Source of the DNA: Alteromonas sp. KUL49
Lineage (GTDB): Bacteria > Pseudomonadota > Gammaproteobacteria > Enterobacterales > Alteromonadaceae
Length of the DNA stretch: 64,000 nucleotides
Assembly: GCF_006538345.1 (NCBI RefSeq)
Contig: NZ_BJKL01000006.1
Coordinates: 62,001-126,000 of the forward strand
Direction: 5' to 3'
Numbering within the stretch: position 1 is the first letter of the stretch; each line of letters starts with the position of its first letter. A program made the translations under genes and the position numbers. The notes under the pieces were generated by a model, which saw nothing but the letters and a program-made list of their open reading frames with translations, did no database searches and was not told the origin of the DNA. Positions 52,750-62,261 of the stretch are shown here, in pieces.

Positions 52750-54282
52750 ATGAATCAGACATCTCAAAATTCTTCGAAACAAAAAATTGTGATCGTCGGC
52801 GGTGGAACCGCTGGATGGCTATCGGCAGCAATTATTGCCGCTAAGCACAAAGTGGCAGATGGAGAGTGCGGTCTAGATATTACCCTTGTTGAGTCAAGTG
52901 ACATTCCCACCGTTGGGGTAGGTGAAGGTACATGGCCAACCATGCGCAATACACTAAAAGATATAGGATTGTCTGAAAAAGAAGTATTCAAGCGCTGCTC
53001 CGCCGCATTCAAGCAGGGTGGAAAATTTGTCAATTGGGTGGCAGGTAACAATGATTACTACTATCACCCGTTCACGGTACCGCTAGGCTACGGAAGAGTA
53101 GAGATGGCGCCCTACGTTGACAATATTGCGGAGTTTGCCAACGCCACCAATTTTCAGCAGCACGTATGCGAACACAACATGGCGCCTCGTACGCTGAGTG
53201 AAGAAGAATACAGTAGTGCTCAATCGAACTATGCATATCATTTAGACGCAGGCGCGTTTGCAGATCAGCTTCGCGAATTCAGCAAATCCACTTTGGGCGT
53301 TAAACATACAGTAGCTACTGTGTTATCAGTGCAGTCTAATGGCACCAACAACATTGAAAGCATCACCTTAGATAATGGTGAATGTTTATCTGCCGATTTG
53401 TTCATTGATTGCTCTGGTTTCAAATCTTTGCTGCTGGGCGAAACGCTACAAGAGCCCTTAGTGTCAACTGACGATGTGCTATTTAACAACTCTGCCTTGG
53501 CGCTTCACGTACCTTATGAGGGTGACTATGAAATCAAGCCATACACTCAAGCCACTGCACAAGAAGCGGGTTGGATTTGGGATATTGGCCTTGCTTCGCG
53601 CAGAGGCGTAGGACACGTTTATTCCACCAATTTTATTTCAGATGATAAAGCGGAGACCCTACTAAGAAACTATGTGGGTGACCAAGCGGGCGAGCTCAGT
53701 GCTCGCGTTATCCGTTTTAACTCGGGATACCGCAAAAACATCTGGAAAGGCAATGTAGTTGGTATTGGCCTTGCTGCTGGCTTTGTCGAACCACTTGAAG
53801 CCACTGCGCTCATGCTTATCGAAATTTCTGCACGATTCGTCGCAGAACAAATGCCACTTCCCAATGCAGCTATGCCCATCGTGAGTCAGCGCTTCAACAA
53901 ACAAATGCAATATCGCTGGCAACGTATCATCGATTTTCTCAAGCTTCACTATATTTTCAATCAGCGAAGTGAAGACTATTGGGTGGCTAATCGCAATCCA
54001 GCAACAATTCCAGATTCACTAAAAGAAGATTTAGAAATCTGGAAGTACCGCGGACCCCAAATCGCTGATTTTTCGGCTGCTATCGAGTTGTTCCCGGCAG
54101 CTAGCTATCAATATGTTCTTTACGGAATGGGATTTTCACCAGATTTTTCTCTTCAATCTCATTTCTACAACGAGCGTGATTTAGCAACAAAGGTTATTCA
54201 GCAAAATCAGCTCATTACTCAGCAAAAACTAAGTAGCCTACCCAACCACAGAGACTATATTGCTCAGTGGTTGGCGAGCTAA
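52750..54282 (+). CDS. Tryptophan halogenase-family flavin-dependent protein
   Basis: The 510-residue protein starts at ATG 52750. The FAD loop GGGTAGWLSAA, the GVGEGTWPTM segment, the halogenase catalytic Lys88 in CSAAFKQGGKFVNW and the Glu of GFVEPLEATAL are all present, and the W-x-W-x-I element appears as GWIWDIG, with Gly replacing the usual Pro. In characterised members this family chlorinates or brominates tryptophan with reduced FAD, but homologues in TonB-receptor carbohydrate loci of Alteromonadales and Caulobacterales have no proven substrate. It follows the receptor gene and precedes SapC by 13 bp. No flavin reductase is nearby. A role with the sugar or receptor is an open question. 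Confidence 0.85.
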   Translation: MNQTSQNSSKQKIVIVGGGTAGWLSAAIIAAKHKVADGECGLDITLVESSDIPTVGVGEGTWPTMRNTLKDIGLSEKEVFKRCSAAFKQGGKFVNWVAGNNDYYYHPFTVPLGYGRVEMAPYVDNIAEFANATNFQQHVCEHNMAPRTLSEEEYSSAQSNYAYHLDAGAFADQLREFSKSTLGVKHTVATVLSVQSNGTNNIESITLDNGECLSADLFIDCSGFKSLLLGETLQEPLVSTDDVLFNNSALALHVPYEGDYEIKPYTQATAQEAGWIWDIGLASRRGVGHVYSTNFISDDKAETLLRNYVGDQAGELSARVIRFNSGYRKNIWKGNVVGIGLAAGFVEPLEATALMLIEISARFVAEQMPLPNAAMPIVSQRFNKQMQYRWQRIIDFLKLHYIFNQRSEDYWVANRNPATIPDSLKEDLEIWKYRGPQIADFSAAIELFPAASYQYVLYGMGFSPDFSLQSHFYNERDLATKVIQQNQLITQQKLSSLPNHRDYIAQWLAS

Positions 54283-54295
54283 CGAGAATAATTAC

Positions 54296-55045
54296 ATGGC
54301 AAACTTTCAACCACTCAGCGCTGAAACGCATAACACAATCGGTGTAGACGAATCTAAATTGGCGACAACTTTTTCAACATTTCATTTGGTAAATGTTGAG
54401 GTAAAAGAAGCAGTGCAGGCTGCCAGCGAGTTTCCGCTATTCTTCACCAAAGTAGCTAACCAACAAACATGGACAATCTCAGCCGTATGCGGTTTTGCTC
54501 CGCAAGAAAACGTCTTTGAACTCAACGGGAATTGGCATGCTCAGTATACGCCGTTGAGTCTGCGCACTTTACCTTTCACTACACAGTTGATGGAAGGTAA
54601 TTCCGAACCCACGATTCATATCGATGAAAGTTCGCCTTCGATAGTAACCAATGGCGGAGAAGCACTGTTTTTAGAGAGTCTTCGTCCTACTGCCTATTTA
54701 GACAACAAAAAGAAACTACTTTCTGAACGCATAGGCGCAATGCAGCAAAGTGTTGCGTTAGTTAACGAGATCAACAAGCTAGAGTTGATACAAGCAGTAG
54801 ATCTTATCATTGAGTATGCCGATAACACCCAACAACGTATTGGTGGCTTGGCAACGCTCAACGAAATGAAGTTACAAAACCTTTCTCCTGGAGCACTAGA
54901 GTCCCTCAATAAACAGGGTCTGTTGTCAGTGGTTTTCAATATTCTTGGTTCTATTTTTCAAGTTAATCGAGTAATTCGACTTCATAACAATAAGTTTGCC
55001 GACCGAATGGTTAGCAACATTAAATTCGAAACTTCAAAGTCATAA
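54296..55045 (+). CDS. SapC-family protein
   Basis: The 249-residue cytosolic-looking protein starts at ATG 54296, 13 bp after the halogenase stop. It has the SapC domain pattern: FHLVNVEVKEAVQAASEFPLFFTKV at the start, NVFELNGNWHAQYTPLSLRTLPF, then DESSPSIVTNGGEALFLES and a helical C-terminus. The family is named from Campylobacter surface-layer loci, but in marine bacteria it is regularly paired with halogenase-like and TonB-receptor genes. Function is unknown. Its position inside a sugar-uptake operon suggests an accessory role in transport or regulation. Confidence 0.8.
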   Translation: MANFQPLSAETHNTIGVDESKLATTFSTFHLVNVEVKEAVQAASEFPLFFTKVANQQTWTISAVCGFAPQENVFELNGNWHAQYTPLSLRTLPFTTQLMEGNSEPTIHIDESSPSIVTNGGEALFLESLRPTAYLDNKKKLLSERIGAMQQSVALVNEINKLELIQAVDLIIEYADNTQQRIGGLATLNEMKLQNLSPGALESLNKQGLLSVVFNILGSIFQVNRVIRLHNNKFADRMVSNIKFETSKS

Positions 55046-55065
55046 CTCAAACCAGGAGCTATTGA

Positions 55066-56523
55066 ATGTTTTCCAACACACTTCAGTTGTCAGTTTTTGT
55101 TTTTGTGACAGCGCTCATTGGTTTCTTAACCTATTTGAGTTGTCGCGGACAAAATAGAAATTCACAAAACCAAAACCGAGAGTATTTTCTGGCTGGAGGC
55201 GGTCTAGCGTGGTACTTCGTTGCTGGTAGTATTACGCTTACCAACCTGAGTACAGACCAACTCGTAGGCATGAACGGTAACCAAATGGCCTTATTAGCCC
55301 TTTGGGAACTGTCTGCAGTTGTGGGGCTTTTCGTACTAGCCAAAGTGTTTTTACCTGTTTACTACAAGTTCAAATGTACCACTACCACAGAACTTCTAGA
55401 ACAGAGATATGGCGACAAGCATATCCGTGCCGTAATAAGTGCCTTATTCTTCCTAGGTAGTGCTCTCATATTCTGTCCAGCAGTAATCTATTCTGGCTCT
55501 TTATTCATGCAGTCTATGTTCAACGTAGAACTGCCTCTCATGTATATCGCCGTAATATTCATTATTGTTGGTGCGCTTTATGCCATCTTCGGTGGTCTTC
55601 GTGCTGTTGCGGTATCAGATACATACTCGGGTGTATTGTTGCTTACTATGGCAGTGTTGGTGGTAATACTTGCACTTCAGGCTATCGACTATAACTTCGA
55701 TGGCATTCCCGCAGAGCGTCTTACGCTAATTGGTGATGATGAATCACCTATCCCTTGGCACACACTACTTACCGGCATGATCTTTATTCAGATGTTCTAT
55801 TGGGGGACTAACCAAGTTATCACTCAAAGAGCCATGGCTGCGCCGTCGCTAAAAGAGGCGCAAAAAGGTGTATTTGCTGCGGCAGGGATCCGCTTGTTAA
55901 TTGTACCAGCGATCATCGTTATCCCAGGTATCGTGTCTTACAAGTTATTCGGTGACATTGGTGATAGTGCTTATGGGAGGATTGTCGCCACTTTACTACC
56001 CGACTGGTTATCTGGCGTTTTTGCTGCGGCAATGGCAGCAGCGGTACTCACCACATTTAACAGTAACTTGAACTCAGCAACAGCCTTGTATGTGTGTGAT
56101 ATCCACGAGAGCTACGTTAATAAGTCGCCCAACGTGCCTAAGTTGAGTGCCTTTGTAACGGTAATTTTGTGTTTAGTATCTCTCGCACTGATCCCCGTAT
56201 ACCAGCAAGCTGACAGTATCATTAACCTTATCCAGAAGCTTTACGGTTTATTGAGTATGCCAATTCTTTCAGTATTTATTGTTGGCCTACTGTTTAGAAA
56301 CGTTCACGCATTTGCGGCTATTGGAGCTGTGGTAGTTGGCGTAGCAATGTATGCAGGTATGTCATTTGAAGTATCACCTATATACGCGCCATTTGGGCTT
56401 CACTACATCCACCTCATGTTTGTAACGCTCATCTCATGCGTATCGTTTGCCCTGATTGTTAACCGAGTTATTTTTAATCAGAAAGCTGAATTTACACTCG
56501 CGTTGTACAAGAGCGAAGCGTAA
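55066..56523 (+). CDS. Sodium:solute symporter (SSS family), probably for galactosides
   Basis: The 485-residue protein has about 13 hydrophobic segments and SSS-family signatures: EYFLAGGGLAWYFVAGSITLTNLSTDQLVGMNG, TTTELLEQRYG, YAIFGGLRAVAVSDTYSG and WGTNQVITQRAMAAPSLKEAQKG. It resembles the SglT branch that couples glucose, galactose or disaccharide uptake to sodium. It follows SapC by 20 bp, with GGAG near the ATG, and precedes the GH36 alpha-galactosidase. The sugar specificity is inferred from that neighbour. Confidence 0.88.
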   Translation: MFSNTLQLSVFVFVTALIGFLTYLSCRGQNRNSQNQNREYFLAGGGLAWYFVAGSITLTNLSTDQLVGMNGNQMALLALWELSAVVGLFVLAKVFLPVYYKFKCTTTTELLEQRYGDKHIRAVISALFFLGSALIFCPAVIYSGSLFMQSMFNVELPLMYIAVIFIIVGALYAIFGGLRAVAVSDTYSGVLLLTMAVLVVILALQAIDYNFDGIPAERLTLIGDDESPIPWHTLLTGMIFIQMFYWGTNQVITQRAMAAPSLKEAQKGVFAAAGIRLLIVPAIIVIPGIVSYKLFGDIGDSAYGRIVATLLPDWLSGVFAAAMAAAVLTTFNSNLNSATALYVCDIHESYVNKSPNVPKLSAFVTVILCLVSLALIPVYQQADSIINLIQKLYGLLSMPILSVFIVGLLFRNVHAFAAIGAVVVGVAMYAGMSFEVSPIYAPFGLHYIHLMFVTLISCVSFALIVNRVIFNQKAEFTLALYKSEA

Positions 56524-56545
56524 AGACATTTCTATCTTCTGTACC

Positions 56546-56565
56546 CGAGGGCGTACTCGCCCTCG
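56546..56565 (+). terminator. Hairpin after the symporter gene
   Basis: CGAGGGCG-TACT-CGCCCTCG is a perfect eight-base-pair GC-rich stem 22 bp after the symporter stop. It lacks a T tract, so it may be a stabiliser or a factor-dependent terminator. Confidence 0.55.
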
Positions 56566-56630
56566 ACCTCTGTTGTAAGTAGATAAAAAGATGGAAAGTA
56601 AGTAAATATTCACTTTCCCTACAGCAGAGA

Positions 56631-56642
56631 GTAAACGTTTAC
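56631..56642. promoter_or_regulatory. LacI/GalR-type operator palindrome upstream of the alpha-galactosidase
   Basis: GTAAACGTTTAC is a perfect 12-base palindrome that fits the centre of GalR-family operators. It lies 105 bp upstream of the GH36 start. The AAACGTTT core is shared with the receptor promoter at 49650-49657. Confidence 0.65.
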
Positions 56643-56703
56643 CTTGAGAGAGTGAGCGATATTCGCTAAACCGTCTATTATGGTAAACACACCTAATAAT
56701 TTC

Positions 56704-56723
56704 GTTAGTCTGCTTAGACTAAC
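56704..56723 (+). repeat. 8-bp inverted repeat just upstream of the alpha-galactosidase RBS
   Basis: GTTAGTCT and AGACTAAC are perfectly complementary across a four-base loop, 11 bp upstream of the GAGAGG ribosome binding site. It could be a second operator or a 5' UTR hairpin. Confidence 0.5.
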
Positions 56724-56746
56724 ATCTTTGTTTTGAGAGGTTTTAA

Positions 56747-58876
56747 ATGTCGTCTCTTCCAACATTCATCAAACTGTCTAACGAAAAGACTACGCTAATC
56801 TTTGACTGCCAAGGACGTATGCCGTCATTAATGTATTACGGTGCGGTACTTAACGATGCAACGACGCCTGCTATGTTGGGCATTCTTAGCACTCGCCAAG
56901 AAGCGAAATGTGCCCCCGTTATCGAGCCACCTATATCTTTAGTGCCTACTCATGGCGAGGGTGTAACAGGTTCACCGGGCTTACAAGTTCATGGCAGTAA
57001 AGACCAATGGTCTGCTGGCTTTGAACTCACAGCAATAGAACAAGACGGTCTAAGTGTTGTGTTCAAAGCTTCAGATAACAACCGCGAACTCACTCTTATC
57101 ACAAAAGTCACCCTGGACGCAGATACCAGTGTGGTCAGCTACCAAAGCACAGTGCAGAATGATGGGAGCGATAAAGTAAACGTCAATTTCCTCAACGCAG
57201 CAAGTATTCCATTGTCTTCTCACGTAGATACCATTCGCAGCTTCGAAGGGCGTTGGTCAAGCGAGTTTGTTACCTCAGACCAAGAATGGAACTTTGGTAG
57301 TTATGTACGTGAAAACCGCCGAGGAAAAACCTCTCACGATACTTTCCCAGGCTTGATCACCTTTCCTAAAGGTACCACCGAGCAACAAGGCGAGTGCTAT
57401 GGTTTTCATTTAGGCGCCTCTGCGAATCACAGTATACGCGCAGACTTGATGGCTGATGGTCGACGTTACGTTCAATTTGGTGAGCTACTCTTCCCGGGTG
57501 AAGTATCACTAGCAGAAGGTGAGAGCTACACTAGCCCAGTACTTTACAGCGGCTATGCGAGTGAAGGATTGTCACTGTTATCACAAGAGTTTCATAATTA
57601 TATTCGCGCAAACATACTTACCCATTCGGCAGAATCTAAGCCCCGCCCAGTGCACTACAATACATGGGAGGGTATTTATTTTGACCATGATGTAGATACC
57701 CTGAAAACCCTTGCAGACAAAGTCGCCCCGTTAGGTATCGAACGTTTTGTTTTGGACGATGGTTGGTTTAAAGGCCGCCGTCATGACCATGCTGGGTTGG
57801 GTGATTGGTTTGTTGACGAGGCAATTTATCCTGACGGTTTAGATCCACTAATTGACCACGTAACGGGATTAGGCATGGAGTTCGGTATTTGGTTTGAGCC
57901 AGAAATGGTCAACCCAGACAGCGACTTATTCCGCGCACATCCAGAGTGGGCGTTGCAAACCAATAACAATCCTCATGTGCCATTCAGACATCAATACGTG
58001 TTGGATCTCACCAACCCTGAAGTGGTTGAGTATTTATACAAGGTCATTACCGACATACTCACCGCCTACCCTAAAATTAGCTACATCAAATGGGACATGA
58101 ACCGCGACGTCAACCATCCCGGCAACCTTGATGGTCAGCCAGCCATGCATGGACAAATGCAGGCGCTTTATGAGCTTATCGACCGTGTTAAAGCCGCGCG
58201 TCCGGGTATTGAAATCGAGAGCTGTTGCTCTGGGGGCGGACGTGTAGACTTGGGTATTTTACCGCACACCGACCGCTTCTGGACTTCAGACTCTAACGAT
58301 GCCCTCGACCGCTTATACATTCAACGAGGCTTTTCGTTCTTCTTCCCATCAGAAGTTATGGGTGCTCACGTAGGCCCACGAGACTGTCATATCACGGGTA
58401 GAAACCTTTCCATCGAGCTTCGTTCAGCGGTAGCTATGTTTGGACATATGGGGATTGAAATGGACCCCCGAGAACTTACCGACCACGAGCAAGAAACGTT
58501 GAAGGAAGCTATTGCCCTGTACAAAGCACATCGCCATATTACCCACGGCGGAGACTTATTCCGCATGGACGACGATGGACTTAACGTGAATTTTGGTTAT
58601 GTGTCTAAAGACAAATCAGAAGCTTTGTTTGCGTATAACAGTGTAAAAGAAACCACTCGCACTACACCGAATAAGTTTCAGTTTGTTGGATTGGATCCCA
58701 ACAAATCATACACACTGAGCCGTGTTTGGCCCAACACACTGAAAGAGTATTCACCGTCTATTTTGCAAAAAACTGACGGCCAAGTGTTTACCGGTGAAGC
58801 ATTGATGCGCTTTGGTATGCAACTACCGGTTCTGTTCCCACAAACCTCATTAATTTACAGCGTTAAAGCAGTTTAA
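56747..58876 (+). CDS. Alpha-galactosidase, GH36 family
   Basis: The 709-residue enzyme hydrolyses terminal alpha-galactosyl residues as in melibiose and raffinose. GH36 signatures are complete: VLDDGWFKGRRHD, GIWFEPEMVNPDS, the nucleophile Asp450 in YIKWDMNRD, ESCCSGGGRVDLGIL and the acid/base Asp515 in WTSDSNDALDR. The N-terminal beta-supersandwich and C-terminal sheet domain give the usual length. There is no signal peptide, so substrate must be imported first by the receptor and symporter encoded upstream. The start at 56747 has GAGAGG six bases upstream. It has its own promoter region. Confidence 0.95.
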   Translation: MSSLPTFIKLSNEKTTLIFDCQGRMPSLMYYGAVLNDATTPAMLGILSTRQEAKCAPVIEPPISLVPTHGEGVTGSPGLQVHGSKDQWSAGFELTAIEQDGLSVVFKASDNNRELTLITKVTLDADTSVVSYQSTVQNDGSDKVNVNFLNAASIPLSSHVDTIRSFEGRWSSEFVTSDQEWNFGSYVRENRRGKTSHDTFPGLITFPKGTTEQQGECYGFHLGASANHSIRADLMADGRRYVQFGELLFPGEVSLAEGESYTSPVLYSGYASEGLSLLSQEFHNYIRANILTHSAESKPRPVHYNTWEGIYFDHDVDTLKTLADKVAPLGIERFVLDDGWFKGRRHDHAGLGDWFVDEAIYPDGLDPLIDHVTGLGMEFGIWFEPEMVNPDSDLFRAHPEWALQTNNNPHVPFRHQYVLDLTNPEVVEYLYKVITDILTAYPKISYIKWDMNRDVNHPGNLDGQPAMHGQMQALYELIDRVKAARPGIEIESCCSGGGRVDLGILPHTDRFWTSDSNDALDRLYIQRGFSFFFPSEVMGAHVGPRDCHITGRNLSIELRSAVAMFGHMGIEMDPRELTDHEQETLKEAIALYKAHRHITHGGDLFRMDDDGLNVNFGYVSKDKSEALFAYNSVKETTRTTPNKFQFVGLDPNKSYTLSRVWPNTLKEYSPSILQKTDGQVFTGEALMRFGMQLPVLFPQTSLIYSVKAV

Positions 58877-58887
58877 CCATGTTTTAT

Positions 58888-58919
58888 CAGTGTGTTGGCA
58901 AAGTTGGGCCAACACACTG
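58888..58919 (+). terminator. Strong hairpin after the alpha-galactosidase gene
   Basis: CAGTGTGTTGGC and GCCAACACACTG form a perfect 12-base-pair stem with an eight-base loop, 11 bp after the stop. The following GGCTTTCC is a weak T tract. Confidence 0.7.
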
Positions 58920-58987
58920 GGCTTTCCCCATATTTCTTGCTAATTTGTGTTTAAAATACAACACCACACACTGCAACGGCGATATTT

Positions 58988-60277
58988 ATGGAAGAAACTA
59001 CTGGCTCTCGGAGTTGGCTTCAGCGACTTAAAGAAGAAAGTTGGGAAGCCGAACTTTTAGTATCTGCTATTGCTACATTCGCCGCCTTCCAACTGTTTCA
59101 ACTCACCGACTGGACCATTTATCGGGCGGTAGATATTCTTCACCCTGATCAGTATTTCTATGCTTATACCATTGTATTTATGGGGATGATTGCCGTCAGC
59201 GTACTCGTGACCATGTTTGTCATTCATTTTATGCTGAGGTCATACTGGATAGGGCTGGTTGGGCTTAATTCTGTTTTTCCGGACTATGGCTTGGAAGACA
59301 GTGCCTACTCTAAGTTGTACACAAATAAGTTTAGAGACTTGCTCCCAAAACTTACACACACCATCGACCAAGTCGACGAGCTTTGCAGTGTAATATTCTC
59401 AGCAGCCTTTGTAAGTGTGGTGGTTTATGCTTATTTCAGTGTATTGAGTGCACTTTATCTAATGCTGTTTAACATACTCAATGAACTGATACCCACTTGG
59501 ATATTGCTACTTCCCATTTTTACGCTAGTCGTACTCGCTGGTTTGCAAGGACTCCTCACCTTTCTTTCAAATATTCAAAAAATCAAAGACAACGACACTA
59601 TTCAGCTCTTTCTATTCCGTATCGTTAAGCTGACCAATATGATAATGCTGGGGCCAATATACAAAAGCGCACTGCAAATAAGCATGACTTTCGGTTCAAA
59701 CTTCAAGCGGAAAAAGCATATTGCCTATATGGTCATAGGCTTCGTATTTTTTGGATGTATAGTCGCAGGCATCAAATTCGCTAAATCCGATCTTACTTTA
59801 TTAATAGATAGCGAAACTTATTTGTCGCAACACGTTCATCGCCCAGATGTGTATCGCAGTGACAACAGTCATTTCGAGTTTTTGATTGGCCCAGAAATTT
59901 CATCTGATGTAATTACCGACACCGTGTTGAGAGTTTTCATACCACGCATGCGCCACGAAAAAGCCATACTCAAAGAGCAATGTGAAGAGTTTGAAGCGCC
60001 GGAAGACAAGAGTGACAGAGAAGTAAGCATTCTGCGCGATGCTCACGAAACTAGCTGCTACCAGCGCTTTTACTCTATTTTAGTAAATGACCAAGAAGTT
60101 CAGAATGAGCTTCGTTATGCTTATCACCCAACGACAGGTCAACTCGGCTTTGTTACCTATATCGACTTATCCAATACTGAGCGAGGCAATCATAGCTTGA
60201 TTGTGATAAAGACCTTAGGCGAGGAACTTGAGTACCATTGGAGCGTCCCTTTTTATTACTCACCCGATCAGGACTAA
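58988..60277 (+). CDS. Multi-pass membrane protein of unknown function
   Basis: I do not recognise this 429-residue protein. Six hydrophobic segments are visible: about 20-36, 57-83, 133-162, 165-190, a weaker one near 218-235 and a strong one near 247-264 (IAYMVIGFVFFGCIVAGI). The last is followed by a soluble C-terminal domain of about 165 residues with three cysteines, probably periplasmic (HFEFLIGPEISSDVITDTVLRVFIPRM, ending in NHSLIVIKTLG...WSVPFYYSP). It stands alone between the alpha-galactosidase and convergent btuB. The architecture, a membrane core plus a beta-rich C-terminal domain, would fit a sensor or envelope stress protein, but nothing directly supports a function. Confidence 0.6.
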   Translation: MEETTGSRSWLQRLKEESWEAELLVSAIATFAAFQLFQLTDWTIYRAVDILHPDQYFYAYTIVFMGMIAVSVLVTMFVIHFMLRSYWIGLVGLNSVFPDYGLEDSAYSKLYTNKFRDLLPKLTHTIDQVDELCSVIFSAAFVSVVVYAYFSVLSALYLMLFNILNELIPTWILLLPIFTLVVLAGLQGLLTFLSNIQKIKDNDTIQLFLFRIVKLTNMIMLGPIYKSALQISMTFGSNFKRKKHIAYMVIGFVFFGCIVAGIKFAKSDLTLLIDSETYLSQHVHRPDVYRSDNSHFEFLIGPEISSDVITDTVLRVFIPRMRHEKAILKEQCEEFEAPEDKSDREVSILRDAHETSCYQRFYSILVNDQEVQNELRYAYHPTTGQLGFVTYIDLSNTERGNHSLIVIKTLGEELEYHWSVPFYYSPDQD

Positions 60278-60343
60278 ATAACAACAGGTAGTACAAAGTA
60301 AGGGTCGCAAAACCGAAGAAAAGAGCACAGTGTCAGTGAATAA

Positions 60344-60367
60344 GTGTGCCCAGCAATATGGGCACAC
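60344..60367. terminator. Hairpin between convergent membrane protein and btuB genes
   Basis: GTGTGCCCA-GCAATA-TGGGCACAC is a perfect nine-base-pair stem in the 134-bp convergent gap. Neither strand has a clear T tract, so termination efficiency is uncertain. Confidence 0.55.
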
Positions 60368-60411
60368 CTAAATATACGGTGCGGGGCCATCTAGGCTCCG
60401 CGGTCACTAGC

Positions 60412-62256
60412 TTAGAAAGAGTAACGTACACCTGCGTTAAATGTGCGACCTGCAACGTTAAAGCCTGTTACTTCTTGGTAGTCAGTGTCTGTGAGGTTTT
60501 CAATGCGAGCAGTTAATACGAAGTTGTTAGACAAGGAGTAAGTCGCACCCAAGTCTATTACTTCGTAATCGTCCAAAGCGATACCACCCACATCAATGGC
60601 ATCCTTAGATACGCGAACATTAGCCAATGCACTAAGTTTACCTTCTGCGTATTGCACACCTAAGTTAGCTAAATGTCTTGGGCGGCGTAGGCGAGCAGCG
60701 TCTGCAATATCTTTCGCGTCATTGTATGTGTAGTTGGCGATAATACTGATCGTATCCACTAACTGCCAATCGGCAATAAGCTCAATACCTTCCGAACGGG
60801 CAATACCTAGGGTTTGCACGTAGCCAGAGAAAGCTGCTAAATCAAAACTAATACCGTCTTCTACTTTTTGGTTGAAGTAGATTGCTTGGAATGTAGAGCC
60901 CTGTTCTGTGTATAACTCAGCACCAAACTCCACACCCGAAGTTTTTTCTTCTTTTAATGGCGTATCTGTTGCTGGAGAGAAACCAAAGCTATTGTTGTAG
61001 TTGATCTCAAACAAGCTTGGAGCACGGAAACCCGTGCCGTAGGCACCTCGGAACTTAACCGTATTGTCACCTAGCGATAGCAGATAAGCAGATGATACGC
61101 GGTAGCTGGTATGCTCACCAAAGTCTTCGTTGTCATCGTGACGAACACCTGCAGTGACGAACCACTGGCTGGTTAGTTCGTCTTGATACTCCACATAGTA
61201 GCCTTTTTGAATTCGGGTCAAATCGCTAGAGGTCACCGTTTCTTGCTCCCAGTCGAAGCCGTATACCAATTGACCAGTGTTTGAAATTTCGCTCTGTCCT
61301 AAGTACTCGATACGCTCGACATTACCTTTAGCGAAAAAGTCCATAACACCGGTATTGAAGGATTCGCGTTCCACTAGAGTTTTCGCGTAGGCTAACTGAT
61401 GCTGACTCGTATCACCTTGGTAATTGAGTTCACCGCGAACATTTTGTTGTTCAAAATCACTTGTACAATCATGGCTGTAGCTGTCGCCAAAGCCACAACC
61501 ATCGTACTCGGTCTCGCCTTCAGTATGTCTACCAACCACTCTAACCGACCAGCTATCATTAAAGCTATAACCTACTTTTCCATGAAAGGTTGAGTTGTCG
61601 TATCCATCGTCGTCCTGAAGGTCACTATCGGCGGTTCTGCGATTAAATCCATCGCTTGAAAAGTCTGCAGCAGAGAAGAAGTAGTTCACATCGTCAGTGT
61701 TACCGCCCACATTCGCACTTAAATTATAAGTGTCGAAGGTACCTGCTTCTGCAGCCACATTGCCAGCAAATGCTTCATCTGTAGCTTGGTTTTGTATATT
61801 GATAACACCACCAGCATCAGCACCATACACCATACCTTGCACACCACGAAGTATCTCTATACGCGCCAGATTACTCGTTAACAAATGCGCTAGCTGAGGC
61901 TGTACTTGTGTTCCGGTAGGGTCAGAAATATCAACACCATCAATACGTACCAAAGTTCTAAAAGCTTCTTCGCCGCGAATGCGCACGCTTGTTGCCGCGC
62001 CTGCTCCACCAGAATTAGATGCAGCAATACCTGGCTGTAACCTCAAAAGGTCAGCTAGGTTTACTACACCACGAAGTTCTATTTCTTCTTGGGTGATAAG
62101 TGTGACTGACGTTGCAAGCTCTCGCAGTGGCTCAGCAACGCGGCTCGACACAACAACATGCTCAATGCCACTGATATCGGTAGGTTGTGATTCCGCAAGT
62201 ACTACACTTGAGCTCAAAGAGAGTGCAATCGCTAGCGTAAGTTTATTCGTTTTCAT
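60412..62256 (-). CDS. btuB: TonB-dependent vitamin B12 receptor BtuB
   Basis: The 614-residue outer-membrane transporter starts at ATG 62256 (GAGG six bases upstream) with signal peptide MKTNKLTLAIALSLSSSVVLAE; a longer in-frame start would precede the signal by 46 residues. The TonB-box-like region IEHVVVSS is followed by the plug (ATSVTLITQEEIELRGVVNLADLLRLQPGIA, RIEILRGVQGMVYGADAGGVINI) and a barrel ending in FNAGVRYSF. B12 specificity is supported by the cobalamin riboswitch upstream and by btuF and cobO next door. Size agrees with BtuB. Confidence 0.9.
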   Translation of the reverse strand: MKTNKLTLAIALSLSSSVVLAESQPTDISGIEHVVVSSRVAEPLRELATSVTLITQEEIELRGVVNLADLLRLQPGIAASNSGGAGAATSVRIRGEEAFRTLVRIDGVDISDPTGTQVQPQLAHLLTSNLARIEILRGVQGMVYGADAGGVINIQNQATDEAFAGNVAAEAGTFDTYNLSANVGGNTDDVNYFFSAADFSSDGFNRRTADSDLQDDDGYDNSTFHGKVGYSFNDSWSVRVVGRHTEGETEYDGCGFGDSYSHDCTSDFEQQNVRGELNYQGDTSQHQLAYAKTLVERESFNTGVMDFFAKGNVERIEYLGQSEISNTGQLVYGFDWEQETVTSSDLTRIQKGYYVEYQDELTSQWFVTAGVRHDDNEDFGEHTSYRVSSAYLLSLGDNTVKFRGAYGTGFRAPSLFEINYNNSFGFSPATDTPLKEEKTSGVEFGAELYTEQGSTFQAIYFNQKVEDGISFDLAAFSGYVQTLGIARSEGIELIADWQLVDTISIIANYTYNDAKDIADAARLRRPRHLANLGVQYAEGKLSALANVRVSKDAIDVGGIALDDYEVIDLGATYSLSNNFVLTARIENLTDTDYQEVTGFNVAGRTFNAGVRYSF

Positions 62257-62261
62257 GTGTG

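Noticed and set aside
52750..54282. A natural-product halogenase gene cluster
   Set aside because: No biosynthetic core enzyme or flavin reductase is nearby; the context is sugar uptake.
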